Positions 1 to 9,307 of a stretch of 64,000 nt of DNA are shown piece after piece; within the stretch, counting starts at the first letter, position 1, and every line of letters starts with the position of its first letter. The stretch covers positions 620,001 through 684,000 of the forward strand of contig NZ_JAPDOE010000001.1 of NCBI RefSeq assembly GCF_026013365.1. The letters run 5' to 3'. This DNA is from Paenibacillus sp. LS1. GTDB taxonomy: Bacteria > Bacillota > Bacilli > Paenibacillales > Paenibacillaceae. Under the pieces are notes generated by a model, which was given only the letters and a program-made list of their open reading frames with translations, did no database searches and had not been told where the DNA came from. A program made the position numbers and the translations under genes.

Positions 1-1226
1 ACAACCAGGTCCACAAAATCAACATAGGATTGGGGCAGCACATAGGGCTCCAGATTGAAACCGTCCAACCCTGTGAACTCCACCCAATGTTCGATCTGAT
101 CCGCTACATCTTCCGGCGTGCCTATAACGGTCAAGCCACGAAATCCTTTTTGCAGAAAATCATCAATCACTTCCTGTACCTTCTTCTTGTCCTTGCTATG
201 CTTCGTGAAGCGGTCTGTATGTGTCTGTCCCATCTCGGTATGAATATTCTCGAAGTATGCATCCGGATCGAGCGCAGTCAGGTCTATACCTGTTACCCCT
301 GCATAACTCGCCAGTGTCGCTTCACGGCTCTGGTAACTTAAGTACTCCTCATGTTTGCGCTGTGCTTCTTCCCGTGTAGGAGCAACAACAACAGAGAGTC
401 CGGTAAAAATCTTGATTTGTTCCGGGTCTCTGCCAAAAGCAGCCGCCCGGCGGCGAATATCCTGTATCTGATCCCGCAGCACTTCAAGTGTCGGAGCTTT
501 CAGGAACACTCCCTCAGCATGTTTGGCGGCAAAGGCTCTCCCCCGCTCCGAGCTTCCAGCTTGAAATAGTACTGGCGTTCTTTGCGGCGATGGCGTCGCT
601 GCATGATAACCCGCAGAGCGGAAATACGTTCCTTCATGCTCCACCTTATGAACCTTCCCAGGATCAGCGAATACTCGGTTGTTACGATCCACGAGCAGTG
701 CATCTTCTTCCCAGCTTCCTTCCAGGTACTTGTAGCTTACCTCCATATATTCCTCTGCCCGGTCATATCGTTCATCATGTGGAATGAACTCGTCCTTGCC
801 GAACAGATCGCCGGCGGAACTGTTACTCGTAGTTACGATATTCCAGCCGACCCTTCCTTGGGTCAGATGATCAAGGGTGGAGAATCGGCGTGCATTCGCA
901 TAAGGGGGCTCATATGTGGTTGACGTTGTCATCGTGAAGGCCAGATGCTGGGTTGATACAGCCAGCGCGGGAATCAGCAGCATCGGATCATTGGACGGGG
1001 TGCCCGCAGCTTCGCGGAAAGCCAGCTCTTTTCCCTTTTTGGGATAACCATACGTATCGGCAAAAAACATAAAGTCGAACTTGCCCCGTTCCAGAATTCG
1101 GGCAATATTGATCCAATAGTTCACATCGTTATAGTTAACCCGATGCTGCTGCGGATGGGCCCAGATGCCTTGTGTCAGATGATTGACACCGTTGACCTCG
1201 AATACGCCCAAATGGATTTTTTTCAT
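1..1226 (-). CDS. LLM-class flavin-dependent monooxygenase, NtaA/SnaA/DszA family (3' end outside window)
   Basis: The reading frame starts at an ATG at 1226 and is still open at base 1, giving 408 codons. The family uses reduced FMN and oxygen to oxidise sulfur- or nitrogen-containing compounds. Visible hallmarks are an N-terminal MKKIHLGVF strand, the segment KFDFMFFADTYGYP, RRFSTLDHLTQGR, and near the window edge GFNLEPYVLPQ followed by VDFVDLV. It is clearly paralogous to the protein at 10420-11793, which matches it motif for motif. By comparison only about 40-50 residues are missing. It follows the ABC transporter genes on the same strand after 185 bases in which I see no terminator, so it may belong to that operon. 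The substrate is unknown. Confidence 0.9.
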   Translation of the reverse strand, partial: MKKIHLGVFEVNGVNHLTQGIWAHPQQHRVNYNDVNYWINIARILERGKFDFMFFADTYGYPKKGKELAFREAAGTPSNDPMLLIPALAVSTQHLAFTMTTSTTYEPPYANARRFSTLDHLTQGRVGWNIVTTSNSSAGDLFGKDEFIPHDERYDRAEEYMEVSYKYLEGSWEEDALLVDRNNRVFADPGKVHKVEHEGTYFRSAGYHAATPSPQRTPVLFQAGSSERGRAFAAKHAEGVFLKAPTLEVLRDQIQDIRRRAAAFGRDPEQIKIFTGLSVVVAPTREEAQRKHEEYLSYQSREATLASYAGVTGIDLTALDPDAYFENIHTEMGQTHTDRFTKHSKDKKKVQEVIDDFLQKGFRGLTVIGTPEDVADQIEHWVEFTGLDGFNLEPYVLPQSYVDFVDLV

Positions 1227-1411
1227 GCTCAGTCAGCTCCTTCATACATCAAAATATAGTACGGATGGTGATCATCCGCCGGGAAACTTGTGCGTAACAC
1301 ACATTTATTTAGAACTTTCGCTCAAAGCCTATTCACCTTGTCGTATTAACCTCATTGGACATGAGGATTAGTTTCTGATTTCTGATTGGCATCCGTAACC
1401 GTACATGTCAT

Positions 1412-2422
1412 CTACTGCTCATCTATACCCATCGCAGCATGATGACAAGCCACCCAATGTCCTTCCTTCACCGAACGCTTTACTGGAACGATACTTCGGC
1501 ATTGTTCATCCGCGAGCGGACAACGGGTATGAAACGCACAGCCAGATATCGTTTCAAGCGGCGAAGGCATATCCGTATCCGTTACAACGGAAGGCCGCTT
1601 CATGGACGGATCAGGAATCGGGACGGCGGACAGCAACAGTTGGGTATAGGGATGCCGCGGCGAATGAAACAGACTCTCGGTATCGGCCTCTTCCACCAGT
1701 TTCCCGAGATACATCACACCGATTCGGTCCGAAATATGCCTCACTATGGCTATATCATGAGCAATGAACAGATAGGTCAGATCCATCTCCCGCTGGAGCT
1801 TTCGCATCAGGTTAATGATCTGTGCCTGAATAATCACATCAAGGGCCGACACGGGTTCATCACAGATCACCAGCTTGGGATTCAGAATCAACGCACGCGC
1901 AAGTCCAATCCGCTGACGCTGCCCTCCCGATAACTGATGAGGAAGTGAGTAGTAATGCTCATCTTGCAGACCAACTGCTTGCAGCATCTTCAGCGCCGAA
2001 CGAGTTCGTTCCTCAGGCTTACCGATCCGGTGAATGACCAGTGCTTCCTCCAATGCCTCTCCCACCGTAATCCGGGGATTCAGTGATGAATAGGGGTCTT
2101 GGAAAATCATTTGCATCTCCTGCCGATACGCTCGCATCCGGCGACGGGACAATCGGTGAATTGGCTGGCCGCGATATCGAATCTCACCGTCCTGCGATGA
2201 CAGGAGGCGCAACACCGTTTTGCCAAGCGTGCTTTTGCCACAACCCGATTCGCCCACCAGACCATAGGTCTCGCCTTCGTAGATGTTCAGGGATACGTCA
2301 TCCACGGCTTTGACCTGTTGCTTGCGATAGCTGGTTTTGCTTTTGATTGAGTAATAGGTTCTGAGTCCTGTGATTTGAAGTAACGGCTCTTGCGATCGCG
2401 TCTGTGAATCCGGGGTCGCCAT
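1412..2422 (-). CDS. Dipeptide/oligopeptide-type ABC transporter ATP-binding protein (OppF/DppF-like)
   Basis: 336 aa, the second ATPase of a two-ATPase peptide-type importer. It shows Walker [10 protein letters not shown], the Q-loop MIFQDPYSSLNP, signature LSGGQRQR and Walker B LVICDEPVSALD. The C-terminal oligopeptide-transporter extension carries the cysteine pattern CAFHTRCPLADEQC, common in OppF/DppF and sometimes tied to an Fe-S site. The ATG at 2422 directly abuts the stop codon of the upstream ATPase, and its ribosome binding site AGGAGGTG lies in the last codons of that gene, so translation is probably coupled. It should power uptake of the substrate bound by the lipoprotein at 5475-7085. 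Transporters of this class also carry nickel, glutathione-like and opine-like compounds, so a peptide substrate is not assured. Confidence 0.93.
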   Translation of the reverse strand: MATPDSQTRSQEPLLQITGLRTYYSIKSKTSYRKQQVKAVDDVSLNIYEGETYGLVGESGCGKSTLGKTVLRLLSSQDGEIRYRGQPIHRLSRRRMRAYRQEMQMIFQDPYSSLNPRITVGEALEEALVIHRIGKPEERTRSALKMLQAVGLQDEHYYSLPHQLSGGQRQRIGLARALILNPKLVICDEPVSALDVIIQAQIINLMRKLQREMDLTYLFIAHDIAIVRHISDRIGVMYLGKLVEEADTESLFHSPRHPYTQLLLSAVPIPDPSMKRPSVVTDTDMPSPLETISGCAFHTRCPLADEQCRSIVPVKRSVKEGHWVACHHAAMGIDEQ

Positions 2423-3451
2423 CTATCTCACCTCCTGTAACGGAATCGTATCCGCATACCAGCAACGTACGGAACTATCCGCATCCGCAAGCTGGCGAAG
2501 CGGTGGCATGTCCGTATGGCATTTCGCATCTGCATACGCACAACGGGAAGCGAAGCGGCAGCCGGACGGGATGTGATGGAGCGAAGGTACACTGCCTTCA
2601 ATCACAGGCATGTTCTGCTTCCGATCTCCATCGATCCTTGGTAACGACTGAAGCAGTCCAATGGAATACGGATGACGGGGACGCTTGAACAAGGTAGCCA
2701 CGCTAGCCGTTTCCACAATCTGACCAAGATATATCACTGCAACACGATGACAGGATTCAGCAACGACTCCCAGATCGTGAGTGATGAGCATAAGTCCCAT
2801 CTGTTCCTGCACACATATGTCCACAACCAATCGCATGATCTGTGCCTGAATGGTCACATCGAGAGCTGTTGTCGGTTCGTCGGCAATCAACAGTTTAGGA
2901 CGGCAGGCTAATGCCATGGCGATCATAATTCGTTGCCGCATGCCGCCTGAAAGTTGATGTGGGTACTGGTTCACTCGCTGCTCCGGGGATGAGATACCCG
3001 TCATTTTCAACAAAGCGATGACCCGTTCGCGGGCCTGACGCCGATCCATCTTTTGGTGTAGCCGCAATGCTTCCATAATCTGATCTCCGATCGTATACAC
3101 CGGATTCAAGGAGCTGAGCGGGTCCTGAAAAATCATGGCGATGTCATTCCCCCGTACAGCCTGCATCTGCCGTTCAGAGAGCTGAAGCAGGTTGGTGCCT
3201 GAGAGGCGAATCTCTCCTTCGTATTCAACCTCCCGCTTCTCATCGAACAATCGTAATACGGATTGGGCGGTAACACTTTTACCACAACCGGATTCGCCGA
3301 CCACGCCTACAATTTCGCCTTTCTGCAAAGTCATGGACAACCCGTCCACCGAAGTGACCTGCCCCTGTGGCGTATGGAATCGGGTAACCAGTTCCCTGAT
3401 GTCCAGTAGCGGTTCTTCTACAGAATCAACAGTCACATCAACGACATTCAT
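2423..3451 (-). CDS. Dipeptide/oligopeptide-type ABC transporter ATP-binding protein (OppD/DppD-like)
   Basis: 342 aa from the ATG at 3451. A longer frame reaches 3496, but the ATG at 3451 has GGGAGGTG eight bases ahead of it and lies one base past the stop of the preceding permease gene. Walker [11 protein letters not shown]-loop [12 protein letters not shown], signature LSGGMRQR and Walker [13 protein letters not shown] are all intact. The C-terminal extension ends in [14 protein letters not shown], again the OppD/DppD cysteine motif. With the OppF-like partner it forms the ATPase heterodimer of the importer encoded by 1412-7085. Nothing is missing or truncated. Confidence 0.93.
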   Translation of the reverse strand: MNVVDVTVDSVEEPLLDIRELVTRFHTPQGQVTSVDGLSMTLQKGEIVGVVGESGCGKSVTAQSVLRLFDEKREVEYEGEIRLSGTNLLQLSERQMQAVRGNDIAMIFQDPLSSLNPVYTIGDQIMEALRLHQKMDRRQARERVIALLKMTGISSPEQRVNQYPHQLSGGMRQRIMIAMALACRPKLLIADEPTTALDVTIQAQIMRLVVDICVQEQMGLMLITHDLGVVAESCHRVAVIYLGQIVETASVATLFKRPRHPYSIGLLQSLPRIDGDRKQNMPVIEGSVPSLHHIPSGCRFASRCAYADAKCHTDMPPLRQLADADSSVRCWYADTIPLQEVR

Positions 3452-3452
3452 A

Positions 3453-4409
3453 TCAGACACCTCCCTTGCGAGTTGGCATCCATGCTCTGAAGCCAAACTT
3501 GTTTTTCTTCGGTTTCTTTACAGCGGCAGCGGTGTGGGGATCAAGCATGTCACGCAGGCCATCACCAAGCAGATTCATAGCCAGTACCGTCAGAATGAGC
3601 GCAAACCCGGGGAATAACGTCATCCACCAGGAGTTGAAAATAAACATTTTGGCCTCGGACAATTGATTGCCCAGGCTTGGCGTAGGCGCCGGAATGCCGG
3701 CACCGAGAAAACTCAATGCCGCTTCCACAATGATAGATTCCGCAAATACAAAACTCGCCTGCACCACCAACGCCGGTAGCGCATTCGGTGCCAGATGCCG
3801 CCAGATGATCCGAAGGTTCGATGCCCCAAGTACCTCCATGGCCTCGATGTATGTCTGCTCCCGAGTCACGATGGCAACTGACCGAACAATTCGTGCGACC
3901 GCCGGAATGAACACGATGATCAGACAGATCGTCAAGTTTTGCATACTTGGACCGAGTGCAGCCATAATGGCGATAGCCAGCAGAATAGCAGGAAAGGCGT
4001 AGAGTGCATCCATCACCCGCATCAGAATCTGATCCAACCACTTATACATGCTGGAGTACAGCCCTACGACAAGACCGATGACTGAAGCAATCAGGGCAAC
4101 CACGATTCCGATCTGGGCTGAATTCCGAGTTCCATGAACCACACGTGACAGAATATCCCGTCCAAAATTATCCGTTCCGAACCAGTGCTGCGCTCCTGGA
4201 GCCGTCAGGCGTCTGACAATATCAACCTCCAGTGGCTGGTAGGTGATAATCCACGGCCCAACCAGGCTCACGAAGAGCACAAGCAAGGTCAAGCCTATTC
4301 CCCAGACAGCCGATGCATTGGACAGAATCTGCCTGAAGGCCTGCCTGCGCCGAACAGATCGAAAATGCTGTCTTTGAAGTCTTATATGTTGAATCTCCGT
4401 ATCAGCCAT
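3453..4409 (-). CDS. ABC transporter permease, DppC/OppC-like
   Basis: 318 aa inner-membrane permease. After a basic cytoplasmic N-terminus comes a first membrane helix (about residues 37-57), the periplasmic-side segment with HWFGTDNFGRDILSRVVHG, typical of DppC/OppC proteins, and then the transmembrane domain. The EAA-type coupling loop (EAMEVLGASNLRIIWRHLAPN) is present. The start ATG has AGGAGG nine bases upstream. It pairs with the permease at 4443-5390 and sits 33 bases behind it. The end of this gene carries the ribosome binding site of the next one. Confidence 0.92.
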   Translation of the reverse strand: MADTEIQHIRLQRQHFRSVRRRQAFRQILSNASAVWGIGLTLLVLFVSLVGPWIITYQPLEVDIVRRLTAPGAQHWFGTDNFGRDILSRVVHGTRNSAQIGIVVALIASVIGLVVGLYSSMYKWLDQILMRVMDALYAFPAILLAIAIMAALGPSMQNLTICLIIVFIPAVARIVRSVAIVTREQTYIEAMEVLGASNLRIIWRHLAPNALPALVVQASFVFAESIIVEAALSFLGAGIPAPTPSLGNQLSEAKMFIFNSWWMTLFPGFALILTVLAMNLLGDGLRDMLDPHTAAAVKKPKKNKFGFRAWMPTRKGGV

Positions 4410-4442
4410 GGATTGCCTCCTCTCGGGTTGTTTTTGTTTTCG

Positions 4443-5390
4443 TTATTGTTCAAGCCGTACTCGCGGATCAACGACCGCATACAGCAAGTCGACGATCAGA
4501 TTAACCAACACATAAATCAATGCAATGAACAGCACAACGCCCTGAATAACGGCATAATCCCTCCGCTCAACCGAATGAACAAGCAGCTGACCAATGCCTG
4601 GGATGTTAAATATGGTTTCAATAACAGCTGCACCTGCCAGCAGGGTACCGAAAGTCCCTCCGATGACCGTAATGACTGGAATAAGTGCATTTCGCAGAAT
4701 ATGCTTGTAGACCAGCCTTCTCCGGCTTACGCCTTTGGACCTCGCTGTCTTGACGTAGCCCTGATTCATGACCTCAAGAACGGATAATCGCACCATACGG
4801 GCAATAATGGACGACATGACAAGACCGATGGAGATGGCAGGCAGTACCAGATGACGCAGAAAGGGAATCATTCCGGACTGGATCGAGGCATAACCTGACA
4901 CCGGCAGCCACTTCAGTTGAACGGCGAACAACAACACCAGGAACAGACTGAGCAGAAAACCGGGAATCGTAATCCCGAGTAGCGAATAGACGGTTAACAG
5001 CTTGTCTGCCCAACCTCCACGGTTCATCGCTGCACTGATCCCGAGCGGAATGGCAATCAGTACACTGAACACCATCGCCAGAATGCTTAGGGAAAGCGTA
5101 GGTTGAATATACTCTCCAATCGCGGAAGCCACTGATTTCCCCAGAAAATAGGACTCACCCAAATTACCGGACAAGGCTCCGGATACCCAGATAACGTATT
5201 GTTCGAGTAATGGAGCATCCAGACCCATTTGTGAGCGAAGCGCAGAGATTGTCTGTTCATCCGCACCATCGCCCAGCATGACACGGGCCGGGTCACCGGG
5301 AATCAGATAGACGATTAGAAAAACAACCACGGACATGATAAACAGTGTAGGAATGAGCGCCCCAATCCTTTTGATAATGTAAATGGTCAC
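4443..5390 (-). CDS. ABC transporter permease, DppB/OppB-like
   Basis: 315 aa, starting at a GTG at 5390 preceded by AAGGTG. The N-terminus (about residues 9-30) is the first helix of the DppB/OppB family, followed by the family motif IPGDPARVMLG and five further membrane helices. The coupling loop TARSKGVSRRRLVYKHILRNA matches the EAA loop of peptide-type permeases. It lies 84 bases downstream of the binding-protein gene and is the first of four tightly packed transporter genes. It acts as one half of the membrane channel. Confidence 0.92.
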   Translation of the reverse strand: MTIYIIKRIGALIPTLFIMSVVVFLIVYLIPGDPARVMLGDGADEQTISALRSQMGLDAPLLEQYVIWVSGALSGNLGESYFLGKSVASAIGEYIQPTLSLSILAMVFSVLIAIPLGISAAMNRGGWADKLLTVYSLLGITIPGFLLSLFLVLLFAVQLKWLPVSGYASIQSGMIPFLRHLVLPAISIGLVMSSIIARMVRLSVLEVMNQGYVKTARSKGVSRRRLVYKHILRNALIPVITVIGGTFGTLLAGAAVIETIFNIPGIGQLLVHSVERRDYAVIQGVVLFIALIYVLVNLIVDLLYAVVDPRVRLEQ

Positions 5391-5474
5391 CGATTCACCT
5401 TCTTTCGGGACAATGCGTCAACCGCGGACCAGAACCTCAGCAATTGAAGGCTCCATTCCGCGGTGCGCATCCGG

Positions 5475-7085
5475 TTATTTTTGCGATACACGGGTGTTGG
5501 CGAGATTCGGAATACCATACAGTGTCGTTAATCCTTCGATGTTCTTCCGAATGGCACTGTATTTGTACACATCACCGATCTTAATCGCAGCAAGATAAGT
5601 CCATTCATAAGCCTGAAGCTCATCGTTAGCGGCTTGAATGTCCTCATCACTCTGAGCAGCAGTAGCCTTGGAGAGGAGTTCAGCAAGCTTCGCATCGTCC
5701 GCGAATCCGTAAGTTGGATTCAGATATAACAATTGTGATGGTGTGGAAGGTACGATGAACGGTCCCAGATAGATGTCCCAGGCGCCGGCATCTGCACGTT
5801 TGGTGAGCATCGTGGCATAGTCATAGATATCGATCTGGGTCTTCACTCCAATGCTCTCCAGCTGGGATTGCAGCATTAATGTGGCACTGTAGAAGGTTCC
5901 CGTATCCTTGGTCGTGAGCAGACGTACCACTTCTCCGTTATACCCCGCATCTTGAAGCAGCTGCTTCGCCTTGTCCGGGTTGTTCTGGTTATACGCCTCA
6001 CTACCCGCTTCGCTGTACCACTTGGTATTCTCTGTATACATATAGCTCGGATTCAGACGATACAACTCTGGTGTGGACGTAATACCCAGCAGAATATCTT
6101 CCGCATTGATTACAGCAGCCACAGCCTCCCGATTTTTCAGATTGGAGAACAGAGGTGACTTCTTGTTGAAGACCAGATTGAAGTCTGTCGAGAGATCTTT
6201 CACCAGGCTGATCTCGGGATCATTCTCCACTTGCGGCAAGTTATCGACACCAATGTCGATATAATCAAAATCGCCAGCCAAGAAGGACGAGAAGCGCGTA
6301 GCATTATCTGTAGCCAAAGTGAAGTAAACATCATTCACCAGTGCTTCCTTATGTCCGGAGAAACCATCAGCTGGTGTGTCCACCGGCTTGAAATCGTCAA
6401 ATTTGCTAACATGAACGTACTGATCCGTTTTCCATTCCACGAATTTGAACGGTCCTGTGCCGATGTACTCTTTGACTCCCTCAGGACCTGCTGCATCCAC
6501 AATCTCTTTTGGCATGATCGCAGCAAAGTTCAGCACATGGCTCAACTGGGCCAGAATATCGTTTTTAGGTTCGTTAAGCTTCAGCTGCACAGTGTAGTCA
6601 TCCACGACGTTAAACGTCGACTCTCCAAAAGAACTCTTGGCACGTGGCGCCAGATCCTTCCAGCGATTCAGTGAAGCCGTCACGTCTTCAGCTTTCATCT
6701 CCTTGCCATTGTGGAACAGTACACCTTGGCGAAGATGGAAAGTGTAATCCTTGCCGTCCTCGCTGACCTCATAAGATTCCGCCAGATTCGGTACGGGCTC
6801 GTATTTGGAATTGAAGGCGAATAAACCTTCATAGATATTCAATCCAATAGTGGCATTACTTCCCCCCAGGGACAGATGCGGGTCCAAGGTTGGTATCGTT
6901 TGGGTGAGTGGAAATTTAAGTTCGGTTGCAGCCGCAGCGGCCGGGGTGTCTCCTGAAGCCGAGTCTGATCCGGAACCTGTCTCTGTACTGCTGCCTCCAC
7001 TGGAGCAACCAGCCAGGAGCAGAACGGCAACCAGTGCCATGATCCATACTCGGTGGTGAATGATTCTCTGAACTAACGTTTTCAT
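5475..7085 (-). CDS. ABC transporter substrate-binding lipoprotein, SBP_bac_5 (DppA/OppA-like) family
   Basis: 536 aa from the ATG at 7085, chosen because AAAGGGGGA precedes it and because a lipoprotein signal peptide begins there. A longer in-frame extension to 7130 lacks such a site. A basic N-terminus and hydrophobic stretch end in the lipobox LLAGC, followed by a Ser/Gly-rich linker typical of Gram-positive lipoproteins. The body shows family-5 features such as YTFHLRQGVLFHNGKEMKAEDV and IGTGPFKFVEW. It is first in the transporter operon and would deliver the substrate to the DppB/DppC-like permeases. The ligand cannot be read from sequence. The neighbouring amidohydrolase and monooxygenases suggest an N-acylated or sulfur-containing small molecule. 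Confidence 0.93.
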   Translation of the reverse strand: MKTLVQRIIHHRVWIMALVAVLLLAGCSSGGSSTETGSGSDSASGDTPAAAAATELKFPLTQTIPTLDPHLSLGGSNATIGLNIYEGLFAFNSKYEPVPNLAESYEVSEDGKDYTFHLRQGVLFHNGKEMKAEDVTASLNRWKDLAPRAKSSFGESTFNVVDDYTVQLKLNEPKNDILAQLSHVLNFAAIMPKEIVDAAGPEGVKEYIGTGPFKFVEWKTDQYVHVSKFDDFKPVDTPADGFSGHKEALVNDVYFTLATDNATRFSSFLAGDFDYIDIGVDNLPQVENDPEISLVKDLSTDFNLVFNKKSPLFSNLKNREAVAAVINAEDILLGITSTPELYRLNPSYMYTENTKWYSEAGSEAYNQNNPDKAKQLLQDAGYNGEVVRLLTTKDTGTFYSATLMLQSQLESIGVKTQIDIYDYATMLTKRADAGAWDIYLGPFIVPSTPSQLLYLNPTYGFADDAKLAELLSKATAAQSDEDIQAANDELQAYEWTYLAAIKIGDVYKYSAIRKNIEGLTTLYGIPNLANTRVSQK

Positions 7086-7135
7086 AAAAATCCCCCTTTG
7101 ATTATAGATAACGGACTTTTCCAACAACATATATA

Positions 7136-7145
7136 AGTATTCTTA
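7136..7145. promoter_or_regulatory. Candidate regulator site AGTATTCTTA upstream of the transporter operon
   Basis: The stretch lies 51-60 bases upstream of the binding-protein start and resembles two stronger copies (GGTATTCCTA at 9192 and 10342) elsewhere in the locus. It is embedded in ATAAG-TATT-CTTAT, a short inverted repeat. Assignment to the local LysR protein is inference. Confidence 0.35.
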
Positions 7146-7235
7146 TTTATTTAATCGGATTAAAGGCTGCTATACATCATGACAAACGTTTTGTGTACGT
7201 TCGTATGATCAGGAAGCTGTTGGATATAAGTTGAC

Positions 7236-8429
7236 TCAGGTTTCGTTCCACTCAAGCAGACTCTCTGCAATCTTGACGTACACCAGAACACCAATGGGCA
7301 GCGCTTCTTCATCAATAGCGAATTTGGGATGGTGATGCGGAAAGACAATGTCCTGATCCACGTTGCCCGCCCCAATGTTAATGAACGTACCTGGAACGAC
7401 CTGCTGATACGCTGAGAAATCCTCTCCACCCATGCCTGGCTGCACATATTCGATCGCATCCTGTCCCAGCACGCCAACAATGATGTCTTCCACACGACGC
7501 GTCAGCGCTTCATCGTTCACGACAGGATGATAACCCCATACATAATCCAAGGTGACCTCGGCACCATGCGCATGGGCGATACCTTCAGCGATTCGGCGAA
7601 GCTGTACCGGCGCCTCTTCGCGGATTTGTGCGTTAAAGCTACGTACTGTACCCTTGATGACCACTTGATCTGGAATAACATTATGGGATGATCCACCCGT
7701 GAATTGCGTAACCGATACAACCAGTCGCTCCAATGGATCGGTGTAACGGGACACGATGTGCTGTAGATTCGTTACGATCTGGGCCCCGATGGAGATCGTA
7801 TCTACCGAGCGATGCGAGAAGCCTGCATGCCCACCATAGCCTTGTACCGTCAGTGTAAAATTATCTGGCGAAGCCATCATCTCCCCATAGACGATGCCCA
7901 CTTTTCCAATCGGCAATAGGGAAGCCAGATGCTGTCCCACAATCCAGTCGACACCATCCAGAACACCTGCTTCGACAAGCTCTATAGCTCCACCGGGAGG
8001 ACTTTCCTCCGCATGCTGGAAGATGAAGCGAATCTCACCATGCAGCTGTTCCTTTCGTTCTGCGAAAATGCGGGCTGTAGCGAGCAGCATAGCGGTGTGA
8101 CCGTCATGGCCACAAGCATGCATCACACCTGGGCGAGTCGATACATAATCACTTTCTGTCGCCTCGGTAATCGGTAGTGCGTCGATATCCGCACGCAGGG
8201 CGAGCGTTTTGCCCGGTTTGCTTCCAATCAGTCTGGCTATAACACTGGTCGGTGTAGGGCGACTGATCTCGAGTCCGGCAAACGTCCGAAGAGTGTTATC
8301 AATATATTGAGCTGTCTCTGCCTCCTGAAAGGATAACTCAGGATATTGATGAAAATGCCTCCGCCATGCAATGGTCTGTTCGCGTATTTCGGAAGGTAAC
8401 TTTTGCAAAATATTGAAAAGGGTCATCAT
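7236..8429 (-). CDS. M20 family metal-dependent amidohydrolase (N-acyl amino acid / hippurate hydrolase-like, YxeP-like)
   Basis: 397 aa cytosolic metallohydrolase of the M20D/amidohydrolase group, which removes acyl groups from amino acids or their conjugates. Metal-site motifs are HACGHDGHTAM, the catalytic QHAEESPPGG and, near the C-terminus, GMGGEDFSAY. Two adjacent ATGs (8429 and 8426) follow AAGGAGG; the second has the better spacing. It follows the AhpD-like gene at 68 bases and precedes the transporter operon by 150 bases. In B. subtilis the yxe operon pairs such an amidohydrolase (YxeP) with a flavin monooxygenase and an importer to break down S-modified cysteines. A similar role here is inferred from context only. 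Confidence 0.9.
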   Translation of the reverse strand: MMTLFNILQKLPSEIREQTIAWRRHFHQYPELSFQEAETAQYIDNTLRTFAGLEISRPTPTSVIARLIGSKPGKTLALRADIDALPITEATESDYVSTRPGVMHACGHDGHTAMLLATARIFAERKEQLHGEIRFIFQHAEESPPGGAIELVEAGVLDGVDWIVGQHLASLLPIGKVGIVYGEMMASPDNFTLTVQGYGGHAGFSHRSVDTISIGAQIVTNLQHIVSRYTDPLERLVVSVTQFTGGSSHNVIPDQVVIKGTVRSFNAQIREEAPVQLRRIAEGIAHAHGAEVTLDYVWGYHPVVNDEALTRRVEDIIVGVLGQDAIEYVQPGMGGEDFSAYQQVVPGTFINIGAGNVDQDIVFPHHHPKFAIDEEALPIGVLVYVKIAESLLEWNET

Positions 8430-8497
8430 TCATCCTCCTTCGGAATGTAAACATGCTTTTGCTCTCTCAGACTATTATCATTCAGCTGTGATTCTTA

Positions 8498-9154
8498 CTA
8501 TTCCCGTTCATAGGCAGCGAGAGCATTGACACGATGTGCAATGGCTGCGCCTGCTTTGAGTGCACTGGCAACCAGAATGGTCTCAGCGAGCTCTTCGAGC
8601 GTAACACCTTCCGCCTTAGCTTTGCGTGTAAAGATCTCGATGCTGTACGCATTACCGGTCACATGACTGGCCCCAACAGCGATCAGGAGCTTGTCTTTCA
8701 CACCGATTCGTTCAGGTACGAGCGTACGGTTGATATACTCCACAAAAGACGTATACAACCCTTCATTCGTTTCCTCCAGCCGCTCAATCCGTTCAATGTG
8801 GTCCAATGCATACAGTTCGGTATTCGCTTCTTCGTTATATGCATTCCAGGTGTGAATTGAATTGTAAAAGGCTGAGTGTGCATTGATGGCTGCAGCTACT
8901 GCAACAGCTTCGAGCAACTCTTCGAACGTAGCTTCTTGTCCTTTGGCTTTGCCGACGTGAGCTTCGATGCAATATGGGCATCCGGTAATGTGTGCTGCTG
9001 CCACAGCGATGTACTCCTTCACTTTAACGGTCAGTGCGCCTTCTGCGAATGTCTGTTTGTTAAATTCTCCAAAGGCTTGAAAAGCTTCAGGTGCATAAGC
9101 AAACAGTTTGGTAGAAGCTGCGGGAGTTGGACGTGTATACAAATTTTGAGTCAT
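8498..9154 (-). CDS. Carboxymuconolactone decarboxylase/AhpD-like two-domain protein
   Basis: 218 aa with two tandem CMD/AhpD-like domains. The first (about residues 40-110) has the redox motif CPYC at 59-62 followed by EAH, as in AhpD-type peroxidase partners. The second (about 140-210) has the same fold signature, but the motif reads GNAYSIEI, so both cysteines are lost. Only one catalytic centre is therefore expected, with the other domain structural. Proteins of this group often sit beside flavin monooxygenases and may deal with peroxide formed by uncoupled turnover. It is the first gene leftward of the divergent promoter shared with the LysR gene. Confidence 0.88.
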   Translation of the reverse strand: MTQNLYTRPTPAASTKLFAYAPEAFQAFGEFNKQTFAEGALTVKVKEYIAVAAAHITGCPYCIEAHVGKAKGQEATFEELLEAVAVAAAINAHSAFYNSIHTWNAYNEEANTELYALDHIERIERLEETNEGLYTSFVEYINRTLVPERIGVKDKLLIAVGASHVTGNAYSIEIFTRKAKAEGVTLEELAETILVASALKAGAAIAHRVNALAAYERE

Positions 9155-9191
9155 GGTAAAGCCTCCTGTGACATAACGGACTCAATTAAAA

Positions 9192-9201
9192 GGTATTCCT
9201 A
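9192..9201. promoter_or_regulatory. Candidate LysR operator GGTATTCCTA in the divergent promoter
   Basis: It lies between the AhpD-like gene (start 9154) and the LysR gene (start 9308). The ten bases recur exactly at 10342 ahead of the second monooxygenase. The core AGG-TATT-CCT is an inverted repeat, as expected for a LysR-type half-site region. Confidence 0.45.
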
Positions 9202-9307
9202 CTGTTTTAATTGGATATCTGCTATAATAATTGAAAATGTCGGACATGTATAATTGAAAAACATAAATCTCTAATTTATAAATTTTAATACGAGAGGGTT
9301 GAACGCT

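Noticed and set aside
30-341. Plus-strand frames opposite the left monooxygenase and elsewhere opposite good genes
   Set aside because: They are antisense shadows with no start signals and no conserved motifs.
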